Part shown: positions 60,400 to 64,000 of the stretch, piece after piece
How positions within the stretch are numbered: the stretch's first letter is position 1
How the letters are laid out: every line of letters begins with the position of its first letter
Assembly (NCBI RefSeq): GCF_025263485.1
Contig: NZ_CP079863.1
Coordinates: forward strand, 1,488,001 to 1,552,000
Direction of reading: 5' to 3'
From: Mycobacterium sp. SMC-2
Lineage (GTDB): Bacteria > Actinomycetota > Actinomycetes > Mycobacteriales > Mycobacteriaceae
DNA length: 64,000 nucleotides
Made by a program: the position numbers and the translations under genes
Notes under the pieces: generated by a model
The model's database searches: none
What the model was told of the DNA's origin: nothing
The model's input: the letters and a program-made list of their open reading frames with translations, nothing else

Positions 60400-61487
60400 C
60401 GGTGTCCTACGCCGCCCCCGGGCGGATCAATCTGATCGGGGAGCACACCGATTACAACCTGGGGTTCGCGCTGCCGATCGCGCTGCCGCAACGCACGGTG
60501 GTGAGGTTCACGCCCAACGGCGGTGACGCGATCACCGTGGCCAGCGACCAAGCGGACGGCTCGGTGCGCATTCCGCTCGACACCGTTCCCGGTGGTGTGG
60601 CCGGCTGGGCCGCCTACGTGGCCGGGGTGGTGTGGGCGCTGCGTCAGGCCGGCCACCCGGTGCCCGGCGGCGCGATGCGGATCACCAGCGACGTGCAGAT
60701 TGGGTCGGGCCTGTCGTCGTCGGCGGCGCTGGAGTGCGCGGCGCTGGGCGCCATCGTGGTCGCCGCCGGCGTGCGCATCGACGCGAAAGAGCAGGCGCGG
60801 CTCGCCCAGCGCGCCGAGAACGACTACGTCGGCGCCCCAACGGGTTTGCTCGATCAGCTGGCGTCGCTGTTCGGCCGGCCGTCGACGGCGCTGCTGATCG
60901 ATTTCCGCGATCTCACGGTCGCGCCGGTCGCCTTCGACCCGGACGCCGCCGGTGTGGCGCTGCTGCTCATCGACTCGCGCGCCCGGCACAGCCACGCCGG
61001 CGGCGACTATGCCGCGCGGCGCGCGTCGTGCGAGCGGGCGGCCGCGGATCTCGGGGTGTCCTCGCTGCGCGAGGTCCAGGACCGCGGGCCGTCCGCCGTC
61101 GCCGCGGTGCGCGACCCGGTCGACGCCCGCCGGGCCCGCCACGTGTTGAGCGAGAATCAACGCGTGCTCGATTGCGTTGCGGCGCTGGGTGATTCGGACT
61201 TCACCGAAGCCGGGCGGCTCTTCAACACCTCGCACGCGTCCATGCGTGACGACTTCGAGATCACCACCGAGCACATCGACCTGATCGCCGACACCGCGGT
61301 GCGGGCGGGCGCCCTGGGCGCGCGGATGACCGGCGGGGGATTCGGGGGTTGCGTGATTGCGCTGGTCCCCGCCGAGCGCACCGGCGCGGTCGACGAGGCG
61401 GTGCGGCGCGCGGTGGGCGGCGCCGGTTTTCAGCAGCCGGTGATCACCCGAACCCACGCCGCCGCGGGCGCGGGGCCGTGTGAGTGA
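60396..61487 (+). CDS. galK: Galactokinase
   Basis: GHMP kinase of 363 residues that phosphorylates galactose. Galactose-binding [13 protein letters not shown] is near residues 10-22, the ATP loop is [13 protein letters not shown], the catalytic Asp region is [15 protein letters not shown], and the third motif is [11 protein letters not shown]. Start overlaps galT (ATGA) and stop overlaps the next gene (GTGA), giving a tight operon. Matches H37Rv Rv0620. Confidence 0.95.
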   Translation: MTVSYAAPGRINLIGEHTDYNLGFALPIALPQRTVVRFTPNGGDAITVASDQADGSVRIPLDTVPGGVAGWAAYVAGVVWALRQAGHPVPGGAMRITSDVQIGSGLSSSAALECAALGAIVVAAGVRIDAKEQARLAQRAENDYVGAPTGLLDQLASLFGRPSTALLIDFRDLTVAPVAFDPDAAGVALLLIDSRARHSHAGGDYAARRASCERAAADLGVSSLREVQDRGPSAVAAVRDPVDARRARHVLSENQRVLDCVAALGDSDFTEAGRLFNTSHASMRDDFEITTEHIDLIADTAVRAGALGARMTGGGFGGCVIALVPAERTGAVDEAVRRAVGGAGFQQPVITRTHAAAGAGPCE

Positions 61488-62203
61488 ACGAGCCGACCGG
61501 GTACGTCGAAGTTCGGGTGTACGCCGAACTCAACGACTTCCTGGCGCCCGAGTCGCGCGGGGCGACGGTGCGCCGCCCGTTCCGGCCGCACCAGACCGTC
61601 AAGGACGTGCTGGAGGCGATGGGCATCCCGCACACCGAGGTAGGCCTCATCATGGTGAACGGGTCCCCGTGTGCCTTCGCCCACCGCCCCGGTTTCGGCG
61701 ACCGTATCGCCGCCTATCCCGGGCCACAGCGGCTCCGCGACCCGAGGTTCGTCGTCGACGTCAACCTCGGTCGGCTGGCGTGGCTGTTGCGCCTGCTCGG
61801 ATTCGACGTGTGGTGGTCGAATGACGCGGACGACAAGACGTTGGCCGACATCAGCGGCGGGCAACGCCGGATCCTGCTGACCCGTGATCGCGGCCTCTTG
61901 AAGCGCCGCGCCGTCACCCACGGCCTGTTCGTTCGCTCCCACGATCCCGAGCAGCAGGCGCTCGACGTCCTGCGACGGTTGGATTTGGGCCAGCGGCTGG
62001 CGCCGCTGACCCGCTGCGTGCGCTGCAATGGCGCGCTGACCCGGGTCAGCAAGGGCGAGGTAATCGATCAGCTGGAGCCGCGCACGCGCCGGTACTACGA
62101 GGAGTTCAGCCGGTGCACGGAATGCGGGCGGGTCTACTGGCCCGGGTCCCACTACGCGAAATTGGTCCGGCTGGTCGACAGGCTGCGTGAGCAGCTCGAT
62201 TGA
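61484..62203 (+). CDS. Mut7-C RNase-like protein with ubiquitin-like N terminus
   Basis: Protein of 239 residues. The first about 80 residues resemble the beta-grasp domain often placed before Mut7-C. From [23 protein letters not shown] to [12 protein letters not shown] is the PIN-like Mut7-C domain with acidic residues, and a zinc ribbon follows (CVRC ... CTEC, about residues 185-215). A ribonuclease role is inferred. GTG overlaps the galK stop, so it belongs to the gal operon by transcription though its function is unrelated to galactose in any obvious way. Confidence 0.87.
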   Translation: MNEPTGYVEVRVYAELNDFLAPESRGATVRRPFRPHQTVKDVLEAMGIPHTEVGLIMVNGSPCAFAHRPGFGDRIAAYPGPQRLRDPRFVVDVNLGRLAWLLRLLGFDVWWSNDADDKTLADISGGQRRILLTRDRGLLKRRAVTHGLFVRSHDPEQQALDVLRRLDLGQRLAPLTRCVRCNGALTRVSKGEVIDQLEPRTRRYYEEFSRCTECGRVYWPGSHYAKLVRLVDRLREQLD

Positions 62204-62240
62204 CCCGACGGGGCGGTCGAATAGTTGTAACGTAACGGGT

Positions 62241-62609
62241 ATGGGGCCAATCCTGTGCGCGGTGTGCGGTGTCGCCTTCGCGGCCCGGTCCGACGCCGTG
62301 TACTGCTCGTCGGCGTGCCGGCAAAGGGCTCATCGCGCCCGTTCGGCGCGCCGGACGGCCGTGCTCCGGGAGACCCTCCGGCGCAGCGCCGGGGCCCCCC
62401 GGGGGACATACTCCGAGGCCGCTAGATCGCTGCGGCTTTCTGTCGCCAGCTCCATGCAGCGCTCGCACCAACAGCTCGAGCGGTCACGCGAACTGTGTCG
62501 CGCGACCGAGATCCGGCTGCGGGAAAGCGAGGCCATCCGGCAAGAATCGCTCGGGAAGCGATCGGCGGCCAAATCGGACACGGAGCGTGTGCGGTGGCGT
62601 CTGAACTAG
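62241..62609 (+). CDS. Small zinc-finger-like protein
   Basis: Protein of 122 residues. The N terminus has CAVCGVAFAARSDAVYCSSACRQRAHR, a four-cysteine treble-clef-type zinc motif (CxxC...CxxxC), followed by basic and helical regions with many Arg, Ser and Glu. ATG at 62241. It overlaps the PAS-ANTAR gene by 16 bases. Nucleic-acid binding is plausible; function unknown. Confidence 0.78.
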   Translation: MGPILCAVCGVAFAARSDAVYCSSACRQRAHRARSARRTAVLRETLRRSAGAPRGTYSEAARSLRLSVASSMQRSHQQLERSRELCRATEIRLRESEAIRQESLGKRSAAKSDTERVRWRLN

Positions 62610-63307
62610 ACGGCCAGACAGCCGCGGTTGAGCAGGCCCTGGCCGGCGGTACGCCCCAGCGGGCCGGCTGGTTTCGCTTCTATTTCGAAGACCAGCGCTG
62701 GGAATGGTCCGATCAGGTGCATCGGATGCACGGCTACGAACCCGGAACGGTGACTCCGACGACCGAGCTGGTGATTGCCCACAAGCACCCGAGCGATCGC
62801 CATCACGTGTCCGCAACCATCGACGACATGATCGAACGCCGGCAGGTGTTCAGCACCAGGCACCGCATCGTCGACGCCCGCGGCAAGACCCATGACGTGG
62901 TCGTGGTGGGTGATGAGTTGTGCGACAGCAACGGCGACGTCATCGGCACCCACGGCTTCTATGTCGACGTCACACCGACATCCAGCCGCAAGCGCGAGGA
63001 GAACATCAGCGCGAAGGTGGCCGAAATATCCGAGCGTCGCGGCGCCATCGACCGGACCAAGGGGATGCTGATGTTGGTCTACGGGGTCGACGAGATGGCG
63101 GCGTTCAACCTGCTCAAATCGTTGTCGCAGGTGCGCAACATGAAGCTGGCGGTCCTCGCCGAGCAAATCGCGAAAGACTTCACCGAGTTGGGCAAGCAGG
63201 TCATCGCGTCGCGCTCGCGGTTCGACCAACGCCTGCTCACGGCGCACCTGCGGGCGTCCGGCTCCGACGAGCAGCGGCTACCCGGCCGGAGTCAGGCGCA
63301 CCGCTGA
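62594..63307 (+). CDS. PAS-ANTAR regulator
   Basis: Protein of 237 residues. Residues about 20-125 form a PAS sensor (GWFRFYFEDQRWEWSDQVHRMHGYEPGTV, then HRIVDARGKTHDVVVVGDEL). Residues about 145-205 are an ANTAR RNA-binding domain (RRGAIDRTKGMLMLVYGVDEMAAFNLLKSLS), which typically prevents transcription termination by binding paired hairpins in leader RNA. GTG at 62594 inside the preceding zinc-finger gene. No dual-hairpin target was recognised nearby. The C terminus overlaps the convergent reductase gene by 30 bases. Confidence 0.88.
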   Translation: MASELDGQTAAVEQALAGGTPQRAGWFRFYFEDQRWEWSDQVHRMHGYEPGTVTPTTELVIAHKHPSDRHHVSATIDDMIERRQVFSTRHRIVDARGKTHDVVVVGDELCDSNGDVIGTHGFYVDVTPTSSRKREENISAKVAEISERRGAIDRTKGMLMLVYGVDEMAAFNLLKSLSQVRNMKLAVLAEQIAKDFTELGKQVIASRSRFDQRLLTAHLRASGSDEQRLPGRSQAHR

Positions 63308-63763
63308 AAGGTGCATCCGGTCGACCGCCTCGGTGAACTCTTCACGCGTCGGCATGCGTTGATCGCGGAACTTCAGCCCGATCATCCGTTGTGCGCGCCG
63401 GACGCCGTAGGACTCGGCGCAGCGCGCATAGAGGTCGGAGACGACGTCGCGGTCGCGGATGAGCTCGCCGCGCATCGCGGTCGTCTTGCCGTCGTAGACG
63501 ACTTGGGCGGGCGCGCCATCGCGGAAGTTCTGCTTCCAGGGAGCGCCGGTCAACGCGTAGAGCTGACCGTCGATCACGTGGGCGCTCAACGGAAGTGAGA
63601 ACTGCCGCCCCGTTTTTCGCCCGGTGAAGCCCAGCACCATCAGCTGCTTGCGGGCGGATCCGGCGAGCGGCGTGCGCAGCAGGAAACCCATCATCGGGTT
63701 GATGAAGCGCAGCAGCGCCGACGGTGGGTGCCCCGCGTCTATCGCATATGACTGCTCTGGCAT
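63278..63763 (-). CDS. Deazaflavin-dependent nitroreductase family protein (Ddn-like)
   Basis: Protein of 161 residues of the F420-binding split-barrel family: LMVLGFTGRKTGRQFSLPLSA and the GAPWKQNFRDG segment are characteristic. Members reduce quinones and nitro compounds with F420H2. ATG at 63763; the AT-rich GCGTTTAATTAATCCCG lies just upstream and may be its promoter. Convergent with the PAS-ANTAR gene. Confidence 0.85.
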   Translation of the reverse strand: MPEQSYAIDAGHPPSALLRFINPMMGFLLRTPLAGSARKQLMVLGFTGRKTGRQFSLPLSAHVIDGQLYALTGAPWKQNFRDGAPAQVVYDGKTTAMRGELIRDRDVVSDLYARCAESYGVRRAQRMIGLKFRDQRMPTREEFTEAVDRMHLSAVRLTPAG

Positions 63764-63798
63764 GCGTTTAATTAATCCCGTTCTGCGGCCCGGCGATG

Positions 63799-63838
63799 AC
63801 GTGACGGCGCCGCGCAACGTCCCGTGGCGCCGTCACGT
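63799..63838 (-). terminator. Hairpin after the LpqN-type gene
   Basis: Thirteen-base inverted repeat: ACGTGACGGCGCC (63799-63811) and GGCGCCGTCACGT (63826-63838) around a 14-base loop. It is seven bases past the stop of the leftward lipoprotein gene, the position of a terminator. No U-run follows, as is common in mycobacteria. Confidence 0.7.
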
Positions 63839-63845
63839 TCGTCGG

Positions 63846-64000
63846 TTACGGCGTGATGGTGGTCTGGTCGTCGATGACCTTGGTGACGTCCATCAACGGG
63901 CCCTGATCGGCTTGTGGCCCGTCGGCGTTGAGCTGGAGCACGTAGACCGCGCCCTGGCTGGGGATCACCACGGTTTTCTGCGCGATGACGCGGGTGGTGC
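63846..64000 (-). CDS. LpqN/LpqT-type lipoprotein, C-terminal end only
   Basis: Only the last 51 residues are inside the window: RVIAQKTVVIPSQGAVYVL, LNADGPQADQGPLMDVT and the end DDQTTITP, then TAA at 63846-63848. These resemble the C terminus of mycobacterial LpqN/LpqT lipoproteins, secreted proteins of unclear function. The N-terminal signal lies beyond the edge, so lipidation cannot be checked. Confidence 0.6.
   Translation of the reverse strand, partial: TTRVIAQKTVVIPSQGAVYVLQLNADGPQADQGPLMDVTKVIDDQTTITP

Overview
The window is a GC-rich actinobacterial chromosome segment that reads as a Mycobacterium. Its two ends follow the Mycobacterium tuberculosis H37Rv gene order (compared from memory). 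The left 20 kb runs fadD8, Rv0552-like amidohydrolase, menC, bpoC, menD, a DUF3592 membrane protein, mgtA, menG, Rv0559c-like, menJ, grcC1, htpX, gpdA1, Rv0565c-like monooxygenase, yajQ and tRNA-Tyr. The right end carries cyp135B1, an Rv0575c-like oxidoreductase, galT and galK. Species is not provable from this window; a slow-growing non-tuberculous mycobacterium such as a M. avium complex relative is the best inference.

1-20.9 kb: core metabolism, above all menaquinone synthesis (menC, menD, menG, the side-chain synthase grcC1, the side-chain reductase menJ and a hydrolase that may be the missing SHCHC synthase). Two segments look inserted into this backbone: a MarR regulator, sulfotransferase and unknown protein between mgtA and menG, and a HicB-like gene preceded by three near-identical palindromes, plus a SulP transporter, after htpX.

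20.9-31.4 kb: after tRNA-Tyr comes accessory DNA. It holds a DMT transporter, an SDR, a diacylglycerol-kinase-like protein, then a four-gene set: an acyl-AMP ligase/ACP/thioester-reductase fusion, a protein with ferritin-like diiron ligands, an alpha/beta hydrolase and a phthalate-dioxygenase-type reductase. This could activate a fatty acid, reduce it to an aldehyde or alcohol, and process it with an electron-fed diiron enzyme. A zinc/cation efflux protein closes the block.

31.6-46.6 kb: a dense nitric-oxide, nitrite and redox-stress island. It contains a flavin-fold protein, a cysteine-free Crp/Fnr regulator with an FNR-type DNA-recognition helix, an FNR/DNR-type box, hybrid cluster protein (hcp) with its reductase, a cupin, a membrane-anchored NirK-type copper nitrite reductase, an NnrS-like membrane protein, two hemerythrins, a ferredoxin, OsmC, an Acg-type nitroreductase, a group III truncated hemoglobin, two related cysteine-bearing HTH regulators and a DUF523-like protein.

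46.7-59.2 kb: a lipoprotein, three cytochromes P450 (one cyp135B1-like, one CYP125-like), an MFS transporter, a NYN-domain nuclease-like protein, hydrolase and FAD enzymes, and a FUSC-type membrane protein. 59.3-64 kb: galT-galK-Mut7-C operon, a zinc-finger protein overlapping a PAS-ANTAR regulator, a deazaflavin-type reductase and the end of an LpqN-type lipoprotein. No insertion sequence, CRISPR array or phage gene was recognised.
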